Assembly (NCBI GenBank): GCA_963662175.1
Contig: OY759218.1
Span: forward strand, 3,712,001 to 3,776,000
Length of the DNA: 64,000 nt
Direction: 5' to 3'
From: Aradus depressus
Lineage: Eukaryota; Arthropoda; Insecta; Hemiptera; Aradidae
In this document: positions 41,034 to 51,608 of the stretch, in pieces
Numbering within the stretch: the first letter of the stretch is position 1
Layout of the letters: every line of letters starts with the position of its first letter
Notes under the pieces: generated by a model
What the model saw: only the letters and a program-made list of their open reading frames with translations
Told to the model about the DNA's origin: nothing
Database searches by the model: none
Position numbers and translations under genes: made by a program

Positions 41034-42017
41034 ATGGTGTCGTGCCCCGCATGCAACTCCTCTGTAAACAGAGAAAATAAAAAATCCCTTCAGTGCTGTG
41101 TCTGCACCTCAATCTATCACGGTGAGTGCTGTAACTTCTCTGACTGCGAACTTGAGTTTATGAGGTCACAAAAGAAGCCCTGGACCTGCATCGGCTGCGA
41201 AAAAAAGAGAAAAGCGATCCCGACATCTGAGCGACCAGCCAGCCCAGCTAGGGCCCAAGGTAAGCAAGACGATGTCCTGTCCTCTTTAGTGGCGGCCGTG
41301 CATAATCTCTCACAACAAATTGAAGGCATGAAGGCAGTAATAAAAAATACTGTGGATATTGATATTAAGGAAATTAAAGCGGCACTAAATTATAATAGTG
41401 AACTTGTTGCCGAGACCGCTAATAAGCTGGGCAACATCGAGTCCAGCCTCAATAGGCAAAACGAGAGGCTTTCTGCCCTAGAGGCTGAAAATATATCATT
41501 AAAGGGACGTATCTCCGACATGGAGGTTTCGATAAATAGGATAGATCAGAACAGCAAGAGAAACTCGCTCGAAATGCGAGGGATACCGGCGAGGGCGGGG
41601 GAGAATGTGATGGCCCTAATGAAGGATGTGGGTGTGGGTCTGGGGTTGAGACTGGATGTTGGGGCTATAGATTACATCCATAGAACCAGACCTCTGCCGG
41701 CAACCCAACATTCGTCTATAATAGTTCGTTTTGTTCGACAGGAAACCAGAGACGAAATTATTCGTCTCAGAAAAGTTAAAAGGGACTTTACAACGAGACA
41801 TATGGGCTGGCAAGATAATGATTCACACCGTGTATATATCAGTGAAGACCTCACACAATTCAACAAAAAAAATTATTATATGGCTAGGCAAAAAAAAAAA
41901 AAAGAAAAAATCAAATTTGTCTGGATTTCTAGGGGGAAGGTATTATGCAGGAGGGATAATGGGACTCCCGTTATCCCAATATCTAGACCTGAGGATTTGG
42001 ACGTTCACTTCCCATAA
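41034..42017 (+). CDS. LINE ORF1 protein: PHD finger, coiled coil, FP25K-like C-terminus
   Basis: An intact 327-codon frame. Residues 5-56 form a PHD-type zinc finger (CPACNSSVNRENKKSLQCCV, then C-x(4)-H-x(2)-C and WTCIGCEKK). Residues ~75-180 contain a coiled coil. Residues ~185-320 resemble the LINE ORF1 nucleic-acid-binding region with a C-terminus like baculovirus FP25K-type proteins (YISEDLTQFNKKNYYMARQK, then KFVWISRGKVLCRRDNG). This order is known for ORF1 of CR1/L2-like LINEs. A run of 11 Lys-coding A residues (41890-41901) may be a slippage site. The endonuclease ORF follows after about 540 bp. Confidence 0.85.
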   Translation: MVSCPACNSSVNRENKKSLQCCVCTSIYHGECCNFSDCELEFMRSQKKPWTCIGCEKKRKAIPTSERPASPARAQGKQDDVLSSLVAAVHNLSQQIEGMKAVIKNTVDIDIKEIKAALNYNSELVAETANKLGNIESSLNRQNERLSALEAENISLKGRISDMEVSINRIDQNSKRNSLEMRGIPARAGENVMALMKDVGVGLGLRLDVGAIDYIHRTRPLPATQHSSIIVRFVRQETRDEIIRLRKVKRDFTTRHMGWQDNDSHRVYISEDLTQFNKKNYYMARQKKKKEKIKFVWISRGKVLCRRDNGTPVIPISRPEDLDVHFP

Positions 42018-42559
42018 CAACAACAATCAAGTCTCCCCCGGTCCCCCCACTCCTCCACCACCCTTTCTCCATCTTTACTCCAGTTGTCTTCGGTCATCTG
42101 TACCCCAACATCCTGATACGGTTTCTCTCCGGCTCTTCACCTCTCTTCTCGTCCGTTTCGTGTTTTTCGGATTTCTTTTTATTGTGTATTTTTGTTTTCG
42201 ATTGTACTCTTCAGTTTATTTTCGTTCACATGTTTCTCTTTATTATCAAACCAGGCCTTTCCTTTCTATTATTGTTACTCACTAAGCTAGTATTTATTTA
42301 TTTTTGTTTATGTTATTTATGTAAATGTTCATTTTCCATTTTTTATCACCATGCTTGCAGAATTGTAAACACTATTCTTGTATATAATTTAACTTTGCAT
42401 ACATTCCATTTTTTCATTTTACTTGCTTGTTCTCTTTTCCTATCAATTATTAATCAGTTTGGTATTATCACTCATGGGGTCTCCTTTTCGATACATAGGA
42501 CCGAGCCGCCTTCTCCTCTAACCCCTCACCTGCCCTATATATTACCTCCCTCCTCTCCT
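42018..42559 (+). other. LINE inter-ORF spacer
   Basis: T/C-rich, with overlapping hydrophobic frames produced by composition. CCTCTCCTCACC just before 42563 resembles the CT-rich run ahead of the homologous fragment at 12590. Confidence 0.5.
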
Positions 42560-43077
42560 CACCATGTCCTATAATATATTAACCAGTTGTCATGTTAACG
42601 CCCAAGTCCCTCTTCCCTCATTTTGACGAGTTCTTAGACTTTTTCCAATCCAATATCTATCATCTGATTGGAATCTCCGAGACCTGGCTCACCCCCCTCA
42701 TCCCTAACTCCGCTCTTCCTCTTCCTGGCTACACCCTGTTTCGTAATGACCGCTCCGGTCGGACTGGTGGGGGTCTGGGGGTCTATGTACATGATTCCCT
42801 CAAGGCCCGTGTTCTCGATTGTTCATCTAACTCCTCCCTCCCATACGTCGAGTATATGTTACTGGAAGTAACAATTCGCCATGAAAAGTTGCTCTATGGT
42901 GTAGTCTACAGACCACCCTCTATTCCCTTTGGCACCGACCTTGAATCCCTACTCCTAGCGTACCTCCCCATTTACTCCAATCTCATCCATGCCGGAGATT
43001 TCAACTCAAACTTCCTCTCTGATTCCTATGATAAAAAGTACCTCCTCAACCCTTTTTACTCCCTCATCTCTACTTAG
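42560..43077 (+). pseudogene. LINE ORF2 endonuclease domain, frameshifted and truncated
   Basis: ORF2 seems to begin at ATG 42563 (MSYNILTSCHVNAQ); a one-base loss near 42602 moves the rest to the frame FPHFDEFLDFFQSNIYHLIG. Endonuclease signatures are ISETWLTPLIPNSALPLPGY, GGGLGVYVHDSL, LLYGVVYRPPSIPF and HAGDFNSN. The frame stops at 43075-43077, where the sequence turns into the hAT-like terminus at 43081. The rest of ORF2 is absent from the window. It is homologous to 12590-13043. Confidence 0.85.
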
Positions 43078-43344
43078 TAGCAGACCTGGCCATTAGTCAG
43101 ATAAATTATCTTTTAAATAATGAAAAGATAGTATCTTGCAAGATACGTATCTCACAAGATAACGTTATCTTGCCAGATAGTATTTGGTTCATGAAAAGAT
43201 ACTTTATTTAAGATAATTGGTTATCTTGTCACTCATCAGATACATTATCTCGTTATCTGAAAGATTGTTATTCAAGAACCTATTTTGAAAGTATCTTGTT
43301 ATCTTATGAGTGATCACTCATTATTCAAAAGATAATCAGATAAC

Positions 43345-44690
43345 CAATACAAATAGCTCACGTTACCAACCCGAGAGTTGCGGGTTCGAATCCCCACCAG
43401 TAATATCAACTTACTTTACACATATCCCACGATACCAACCCGTGGGTTGCGGGTTCGAATCCCCACCAGTAATATCAACTTACTTTACAAATAGCCCACG
43501 TTATGAACCCGAGGGTTGGGGGTTCGAATCCCCACGAGTAATATCAACTTACTTTACAAATAGCCCACGATATCAACCCGAGAGTTGCGGGTTCGAATCC
43601 CCACGAGTAAAATCAACGTATTTAACAACTAGCTCACGTTATGAACCCGAGGGTTGGGGGTTCGAATCCCCACCAGTAAAATCAACGTATTTAACAAATA
43701 GCTCACGTTACCAACCCGAGGGTTGGGGGTTCGAATCCCCACCAATAATATCAACTTATTTTACGGATAACCCACGTTACCAACCCGAGGGTTGCGGGTT
43801 CGAATCCCCACCAGTAATATCAACTTACTTTACAAATAGCCCACGTTATGAACCCGAGGGTTGGGGGTTCGAATCCCCACGAGTAATATCAACTTACTTT
43901 ACAAATAGCCCACGATATCAACCCGAGAGTTGCGGGTTCGAATCCCCACGAGTAAAATCAACGTATTTAACAACTAGCTCACGTTATGAACCCGAGGGTT
44001 GGGGGTTCGAATCCCCACCAGTAAAATCAACGTATTTAACAAATAGCTCACGTTACGAACCCGAGGGTTGGGGGTTCGAATCCCCACCAATAATATCAAC
44101 TTATTTTACGGATAACCCACGTTACCAACCCGAGGGTTGCGGGTTCGAATCCCCACCAGTAATATCAACTTACTTTACAAATAGCCCACGTTATGAACCC
44201 GAGGGTTGGGGGTTCGAATCCCCACGAGTAATATCAACTTACTTTACAAATAGCCCACGATATCAACCCGAGAGTTGCGGGTTCGAATACCCACGAGTAA
44301 AATCAACGTATTTAACAACTAGCTCACGTTATGAACCCGAGGGTTGGGGGTTCGAATCCCCACCAGTAATATCAACTTATTTTACGAATAACCCACGTTA
44401 CCAACCCGAGGGTTGCGGGTTCGATACCAGATCAGTAATATTAACTTATTTTACAAATAGTTCACGTTACCCACCAAGGGTTGCAGGTTCGAGTCCCGAT
44501 CAGTAATATCAACTTATTTTACAAATAGCTCGCGTTAACAACCCGAGGGTTGCGGGTTCGAGCCCCGATCAGTAATATCAACCTATTTTACAAATAGTTC
44601 ACGTTATCGTCCTTAGAGTCCCAGGTTCGCTTATCAACTAGTGATATCAACCTATTTCACAGATTGGTCACGTTACCAAAGGAAGTGTCC
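43345..44690 (+). repeat. 69-bp tandem array of tRNA T-arm/B-box-like units with 5-unit higher-order repeat
   Basis: About 19 units. Each unit has ACCCGAGGGTTG, then GGGGTTCGAATCCCC (a 4-bp stem with a 7-nt loop like a tRNA T arm; GGTTCGAATCC is a perfect pol III B box), then TAATATCAACTTACTTTACA. GGTTCGAATCC starts at 43383, 43452 and so on at 69-bp steps. Variants follow a five-unit (345-bp) cycle repeated nearly three times. The last four units (44400-44690) are decayed. No A box or acceptor stem accompanies the units, so they are not tRNA genes. The 398-codon frame 43310-44506 stays open only because 69 is a multiple of three. Confidence 0.95.
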
Positions 44691-45355
44691 TGGTAATCAT
44701 GGGCGAACGACCTAGGTAGGAGCTTTAGCTTATAGCTTCCTGGTTGCGGAAATATCAAAAATATGACTATATTAACAACGTCAATGTTCTTCGTTTCATT
44801 TTGGGCTAAAACGCAATATTTCACTCATACAGTGGCTTATTACATTTATTACATTTTTGTCGATGTATGCATCACATCGGCAGTTACTAGTTTTTGATTC
44901 GAACCTTCCTCAAATTTCTTACTTTCCTATTCTTCATGAGGTTTTGAATTTATATGTGAAATAAGAGTTAATATTTTTTGTGTTAAGCCACGCCCTAATC
45001 CCGCGTTCCCATCGGCCTATTCGGAAGTAAATCCATAGGTGTCGTTATTATATAGTTCTGGATAATGGAAATAGGTTTCGTTCTCACACAGAATCGCATA
45101 CACGCATAAAGTCTGAAGGAAAGCATGAAATTTCGTTGGAAACTCAGCATCGAATATCTAACCGATTACGTGACTTTCCCTATACTTTGAATAGTTTGGG
45201 GAAGTAAAAGAACGATCCCCCAAAACTGTGGCACGTTGGGTATTCGTAGTTTTGGCTCATAGAATCGTTGAAAGATTTTAATTTTTCTGTTGTTTTTTTA
45301 AAGGGGGAGCCCTATGAGTCTCAGAATGACTTCGAATAGAAAAGTAGAAGTGGGG

Positions 45356-45390
<35 letters not shown>

Positions 45391-46048
45391 TTGAATGTTT
45401 GAATAATAAGTACAAATTACTATGTAGTATAAATAATGTACTAATATTGGTTAATAATAAGTAAAGTAATTATTATTAATGTGAGCAGAAATATATTATC
45501 TTAAAAAGAAATAATTCTTTCCTGTCAATAATATTTTGAAACTATGAGGATGGTTTCAAACACCTCCAATGCCCTTCTACCTGGCTACGCCTTTAAATAT
45601 CAATAACAATTGATTAATTCAATTCGAAGGCTCCAACATGAGAAATGATTGTCATGGTAGCAATGTTGCCAGATTTAGACGTTTCTTCGGGCCAGAAAGC
45701 CGCGATATTTGCTTTGATTCTCTATTTTAAAACTGTTTCTGTAACTAAAGTGAAATTATGTGTTTCAAATGTGTTATTTTAAATAAGTAAAATTTTGCTA
45801 CATTTCATTTTTATGCTCACAGAAAAACATTACTCGGAGAGTAAAAAATACTCTTAAGTGGCAACACTGATTTTCAGGAGGTCCATTCTCATTGTTATAG
45901 TGATCATTTTCACTCAACTTGTTTTCAAGTTTTCTTAATAAATAGTGCATTCCATTGAATTTTGTTGTTGTTTTTTATTCATTTTATATATAATCAATGA
46001 CATTTATAATCAATTAATGAATCATCCATTCATCACTTCCCAGTAGAA
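44691..46048 (+). other. hAT leader region, no gene
   Basis: AT-rich, mostly unique DNA. A 30-base G run sits at 45358-45387 directly after GTGGGGTTGG. The stretch 45640-46048 leads to the transposase ATG. I see nothing else. Confidence 0.5.
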
Positions 46049-47150
46049 ATGAATCAAACACCCGAATGTGAATCTGGATTAGGCTTAGATGACTCTTGTG
46101 ATGTATTGAAGGTTGCCCAAAAAAAATCTATTTTGGATGGGAAATTTTTCGAGGTGGTACCGGAAAAATCTACATTGCAAGGTGTCATTACGGCTGTATG
46201 TCGAAAGTGCCCCGGAAATGTGGAGATAAAAGGTAAATTTAATAGCACATCAAACTTTAGATCTCATTTAAAAAGAGTCCATGGGCCAGAGGAAGTAATA
46301 GCTCTAACGAAATATAAAAGTGATAAACTGCATAATGCTTTCAAGTGTAGTCCAAAAAAGCAGAAACATAACACAACAAGCTGTACATTCACGCAGCATC
46401 AATTATATAATTGACTCCCTTGCTGCGCTAAGTACTGTGGAGTGTGAGTCATTCCAAAATATATTCAATAATTTTAATATAAGTAGGCTCAAACACATCA
46501 GTAGGCGGACCTTATGCCGTCGTATTGAAAATTTATTTTTTGAAAAAGTAAAAGAAATGAGAATGGAGCTTAGCAATGTTGATTGGTTGTGTCTCACGGC
46601 TGATGTGTGGTCTTCAAAAAAAATACGCTTTTTGGGAGTTACTGCACATTATATTAATGAAACAACCTTGGAAAGAGAGTCCTTCGCACTGGCGTGCCGA
46701 CGTTTTAAGGGGACTCACTCCTTCGAAAGAATAAATGATATGCTAGACAAAATCTGTTCGGAATACGGCATCAGTCGTCGTCAGATTTGTGCCTTGGTAA
46801 CCGATAACGGCTCTAATTTCGTCAAAGCATGTAATGTCTATAGAAGTCAGTCTGATCCCAGTCTAATATGGAAGACCTAAGATTTCTAGAAATAGCAAAT
46901 GTCCCTATTGCTTTTCCACTGCATGTTCGATGTTCATGCCATACATTCAACTTAATTGTGACAGAAGACGTGTGTAAAGATATACAGAACAGTCCTTTTC
47001 ATAAAATTCAGAAAGAAGTACAAGAAAACTGTTCAGAATTATGGTCGGCATCAGCGTACCCCAAGACAGCTGAATTAATGGATCACATTTGGGGTGTACA
47101 TTGAGTCGACCCACAATCACTAGGTGGAATGTGACATTTGAGGCATTAAA
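46049..47150 (+). pseudogene. hAT transposase with BED zinc finger, frameshifted and truncated
   Basis: The ORF starts at 46049. A BED finger lies at residues ~48-75 (VCRKCPGNVEIKGKFNSTSN, then FRSHLKRVHG). A frame change near 46380 leads to YIIDSLAALSTVECESFQNI, WLCLTADVWSSKKIRFLGVT and ICALVTDNGSNFVKA; the T-x-D-x-W-S and V-T-D-x-x-x-N blocks carry hAT catalytic aspartates. A second frame change near 46860 leads to IAFPLHVRCSCHTFNLIVTE (the C-x-x-H motif). A third near 47103 gives TRWNVTFEALKKIL, where homology ends. The C-terminal dimerisation region is missing, so it is inactive. Confidence 0.85.
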
Positions 47151-50063
47151 AAAAATTTTATTTTCTTTAATTAGGCCCTACATCCTTCCTATAGTTACAT
47201 CCTCTCTAATGTCTTTGCTTTTTAAACAAGTTTTTAGAGTAATGTGAGATTCTTTGCGACATGGCCTGCCTAAATTCCACATTTTTTCCTAGATGATTCA
47301 AGTTATGGCCAACCAGATTGCATTTTATTTCTTTAATTAGGCCCTACAGCCTTCCTATATCATTACATCCTCTCTAATGTCATTGCTTTTTAAACAAGTT
47401 TTTAGAGTTATGTGAGATTCTCTGCGACCTGGACTCTCTGAATTTCTCCTTTTTTCCTAGATTATTTAAATTATGGCCAACCAGATTGCATTTTATTTCT
47501 TTAATTAGGCCCAACATCCTTGCTATATCGTTACATCCTCTCTAATGTCTTTGCTTTTTAAACAAGTTTTTAGAGTTATGTGAGATTCTCTGCGACATGG
47601 CCTCTCTGAATTTCTCCTTTTTTCCTAGATTATTTAAATTATGGCCAACCAGATTGCATTTTATTTCTTTAAATAGGCCCTACATCCTTCCTATATCGTT
47701 ACATCCTCTCTAATGTCTTTGCTTTTTAAACAAGTTTTTAGAGTTATGTGAGATTCTTTGCGACATGGCCTCCCTAAATTCCACATTTTTTCCTAGATGA
47801 TTCAAGTTATGGCCAACCAGATTGCATTTTATTTCTTTAATTAGGCCCTACAGCCTTCCTATATCATTACATCCTCTCTAATGTCTATGCTTCTTAACAA
47901 GTTTTTAGAGTTATGTGAGATTCTCTGCGACCTGGACTCTCTGAATTTCTCCTTTTTTCCTAGATTATTTAAATTATGGTCTTTGCTTTTTAAACAAGTT
48001 TTTAGAGTTATGTGAGATCGTCTGCGACATGGCCTCTCTGAATTTCTCCTTTTTTCCTAGATTATTTAAATGATGGCCAACCAGATTGCATTTTATTTCT
48101 TTAATTAGGCCCTACAGCCTTCCTATATCATTACATCCTCTCTAATGTCTTTGCTTTTTAAACAAGTTTTTAGAGTTATGTGAGATTCTCTGCGACCTGG
48201 TCTCTCTGAATTTCTCCTTTTTTCCTAGATTATTTAAATTATGGTCTTTGCTTTTTAAACAAGTTTTTAGAGTTATGTGAGATCGTCTGCGACATGGCCT
48301 CTCTGAATTTCTCCTTTTTTCCTAGATTATTTCAATTATGGCCAACCAGATTGCATTTTATTTCTTTAATTAGGCCCTACAGCCTTGCTATATCGTTACA
48401 ACCTCTCTAATGTCTTTGCTTTTTAAACAAGTTTTTAGAGATATGTGATATTCTCTGCGAAATGGTCTCCCTAAATTCCACATTTTTTCCTAGATTATTT
48501 AAGTTATGGCCAACCAGATTGCATTTTATTTCTTTAATTAGGCCCTACATCCTTCCTATATCGTTACATCCTCTCTAATGTCTTTGCTTTTTAAACAAGT
48601 TTTTAGAGTTATGTGAGATTCTTTGCGACATGGCCTCCCTAAATTCCACATTTTTTCCTAGATGATTCAAGTTATGGCCAACCAGATTGCATTCTATTTC
48701 TTTAATTAGGGTCTACATCCTTGCTATATCGTTACAACCTCTCTAATGTCTTTGCTTTTTAAACAGGTTTTTAGAGATATGTGATATTCTCTGCGAAATG
48801 GTCTCCCTAAATTCCACATTTTTTCCTAGATTATTTAAGTTATGGCCAACCAGATTGCATTTTATTTCTTTAATTAGGCCCAACATCCTTGCTATATCGT
48901 TACATCCCCTCTAATGTCTTTGCGTTCTAAACAAGTTTTTAGAGTTATGTGAGATTGTCTGCGACATGGCCTCTCTGAATTTCTCCTTTTTTCCTAGATT
49001 ATTTAAATTATGGCCAACCAGATTGCATTTTATTTCTTTAATTAGGCCCAACATCCTTCCTATATCGTTACCTCCTCTCTAATGTCTTTGCTTTTTAAAC
49101 AAGTTTTTAGAGTTATGTGAGATTCTTTGCGACATGGCCTCCCTAAATTCCACATTTTTTCCTAGATGATTCAAGTTATGGCCAACCAGATTGCATTCTA
49201 TTTCTTTAATTAGGGTCTACATCCTTGCTATATCGTTACATCCCCTCTAATGTCTTTGCTTTTTAAACAAGTTTTTAGAGTTATGTGAGATTGTCTGCGA
49301 CATGGCCTCCCTAAATTCCACATTTTTTCCTAGATGATTCAAGTTATGGCCAACCAGATTGCATTTTATTTCTTTAATTAGGCCCTACATCCTTGCTATA
49401 TCGTTACATCCCCTCTAATGTCTTTGCTTTTTAAACAAGTTTTTAGAGTTATGTGAGATTGTCTGCGACATGGCCTCCCTAAATTCCACATTTTTTCCTA
49501 GTTGATTCAAGTTATGGCCAACCAGATTGCATTTTATTTCTTTAATTAGGCCCTACATCCTGCCTATGCCGTTACATCCTCTCTAATGTCTTTGCTTTTT
49601 AAACAAGTTTTTAGAGTTATGTGAGATTGTCTGCGACATGGCCTCCCTAAATTCCACATTTTTTCCTAGATGATTCAAGTTATGGCCAACCAGATTGCAT
49701 TTTATTTCTTTAATTAGGCCCTACATCCTTGCTATATCGTTACATCCCCTCTAATGTCTTTGCTTTTTAAACAAGTTTTTAGAGTTATGTGAGATTGTCT
49801 GCGACATGGCCTCCCTAAATTCCACATTTTTTCCTAGTTGATTCAAGTTATGGCCAACCAGATTGCATTTTATTTCTTTAATTAGGCCCTACATCCTGCC
49901 TATGCCGTTACATCCTCTCTAATGTCTTTGCTTTTTAAACAAGTTTTTAGAGATATGTGATATTCTCTGCGACATGGCCTACCTAACTTCCACATTTTCT
50001 CGTAGATTATTTAAGCTATGGCCAACCAGATTGCATTTTATTTCTTTAATTAGGCCCAACATC
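47151..50063. repeat. 168-bp satellite array 1, about 17 monomers
   Basis: Head-to-tail monomers of 168 bp: GGCCAACC landmarks at 47307, 47475, 47643 and 47811. Typical text is CAACCAGATTGCATTTTATT, CTTTAATTAGGCCCTACATC, TCTAATGTCTTTGCTTTTTA, TTTTTAGAGTTATGTGAGAT. Two monomers (47976 and 48241) share one 71-bp deletion leaving about 97 bp, so a two-monomer block was duplicated. The array starts inside the hAT coding relic and ends at the pogo-like element. No CENP-B-like box was recognised. Confidence 0.97.
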
Positions 50064-51059
50064 CTTGTTCGTTATAAAGCAGTTCGTTATAACGAAGTTC
50101 GTAATATCCAAAACAAACAAATGAATAGGTATATTAACCCTTTTCGGTCCTCTGCCGACCTGGGACCGGCATAAACAGGTTTGAATCTAGTTGGTCTACC
50201 CATCGCCAGTCCTACTAGTCCTTTGACGAGCTGGGTCCGGCAAACATATTTAACGCTAGAGGTCCAATGCCGGCTTCTCACCGGCATCGATTTTCTGTCC
50301 CTCTAGTCCTTTGCCGAGTCCACCTAGGCATATTTTGAATATGGCGCGCTATTCTAAATAATCAGCTGATCAATTTGATACCAAATAGTACCCCCAACAC
50401 TCGATAGGTGCTCTGTGAACGTCAGACGTAGAGAAGAGGCTGAACTTGACTGTATTGTTCATAAAAAATTTTTAAAACAACGCAATATATTATATTAAAA
50501 CATTAAAGGATCTATTCTAGTTACAGAAAGACTACACATAATCAATCATATAAATAAAAGAATGTTCACATATGTAAAGAACAATATTATAAAAAAAAAT
50601 GCAATAAGAAAAGAAGAAATAGCAAAACAAAACAAAAACAATTATAATTTGTAGCTATGAGCATACATATCTATATTATACGTATTATGGTTTAGGATGA
50701 CATGACCCCAAAAAAACCATGCACACCTTTTCTTAACTTGTATGACACGAAACTGAACTGGAATTTCTGATAAGTAAACATTGCAAAAAGGGGGAACAAC
50801 AACTTAATGACTTTCACGGAAACCGACAATTCCACCTAGACGGGGGGAAGAATCAACTATTTTCCGAGTGTTAGTAGTGTTATTATGCCTTTCTAGTTCG
50901 TTGTAACCGGGTTTTTTCTCACTTGGGAATACATAAGCAGTTTGTATTAACCGAGTTATTTCGTTATAACGAAGGTGCTATGAAATAATCAATGCGTTTT
51001 TCTAGGGGATTATTTTTTGGTTCGCTTTAACGATGGGTTCGTTGTAACGAGGATTTACT
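50064..51059. mobile_element. pogo/Tigger-like MITE (left end truncated)
   Basis: The right end, read inward, is CAGTAAATCCTCGTTACAAC followed by GAACC, next to TA (51060-51061). CAGT-x-x-A-x-C-C-T-C-G is the pogo/Tigger terminus. The left side begins within related sequence (TTCGTTATAACGAAG, 50079-50095) directly after satellite, so the first bases are lost. Inside, TTAACCCTTTTCGGTCCTC (50138) with three diverged GGTCC-CTGCCGA-type repeats (50150-50330) looks like the end of a piggyBac-type MITE inserted in it. No transposase is present. Confidence 0.5.
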
Positions 51060-51608
51060 GTATTAATATCGTTTAATAATTAACTATTTAATGTATGAAT
51101 GTTGTTATTAATATCGAGAACAAAGTAGCTGGGAGAAGCATTGAGGAGCCCACAACCCTCTTCGACATTGATACAAATAATAGGCTCAACAGTGTCATTT
51201 TCTACCATAGTAATGGCGTTAAAAATTAGAAGTCATTAAATAGAATATAATTTTACTAGAATAATTATATTTAATTGTTTATTATGGCTAAATTTTATTT
51301 CCTTGTATTTAATCATTATTATGTTCTCTTATTATTATACAGGATTTTTTGTTATCCTTCTTTTAATTTTTAATGTTTAAGAATGTAAACATGAGGTCTG
51401 ACTCTTTGCCTAAAAACATGTACTTCTTATGAGCCAGTGAAGGAATTGAAAAATATTAATGTTGTTTTCTGTTCACAGAACTGGACAACTGGAAATGCAT
51501 GCGGATACCTTTTTCCTGCATTGTGCAGCCCTACCTTTGTTTCCCACCAAGTCGACGTGGATGGGTAAGTACCCCTCAATTTACCAGGTTTATGCGACAT
51601 CCAGCCTT
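51060..51608. other. Non-satellite island, right part
   Basis: AT-rich unique DNA between the pogo-like end and satellite array 2. On the minus strand 51085-51225 is open (MVENDTVEPIICINVEEG) without a recognised domain. It contains the exon-like segment reported at 51479-51564. Confidence 0.45.
51479..51564 (+). other. Exon-like segment with consensus splice sites
   Basis: TTGTTTTCTGTTCACAG ends at 51478 and GGTAAGT begins after the G at 51564, both near consensus. The 86 nt between are GC-richer than the flanks and open in at least two frames: TGQLEMHADTFFLHCAALPL then FPTKSTWMG, or NWTTGNACGYLFPALCSPTF. I do not recognise the protein. The size is typical of an internal exon. It may be an exon of a gene extending beyond the window or a fragment trapped between satellite arrays. 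Confidence 0.3.

Larger units (their letters stand above)
43081..47150 (+). mobile_element. hAT-family DNA transposon, right part replaced by satellite
   Basis: The left terminus CAGACCTGGCCATTAGTCAG fits the hAT terminal consensus (CAG-n3-TGGC). The next 250 bp are packed with AAGATA/TATCTT motifs, as in hAT subterminal repeats. The body contains a 69-bp tandem array (43345-44690), an AT-rich leader with a 30-base G tract, and a BED-finger hAT transposase (46049-47150). The coding region dissolves into 168-bp satellite near 47135-47155, so no right terminus is present and the 8-bp target duplication cannot be tested. That all parts belong to one element is inferred from their order. Confidence 0.6.

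Noticed and set aside
43310..44506. A 398-codon frame of 23-residue repeats
   Set aside because: The repeat unit is 69 bp and therefore stays in frame; conservation follows the B-box hairpin, not codons.
43345..44690. A cluster of tRNA genes
   Set aside because: Only the T-arm/B-box portion is present in each 69-bp unit; no A box, anticodon arm or acceptor stem.
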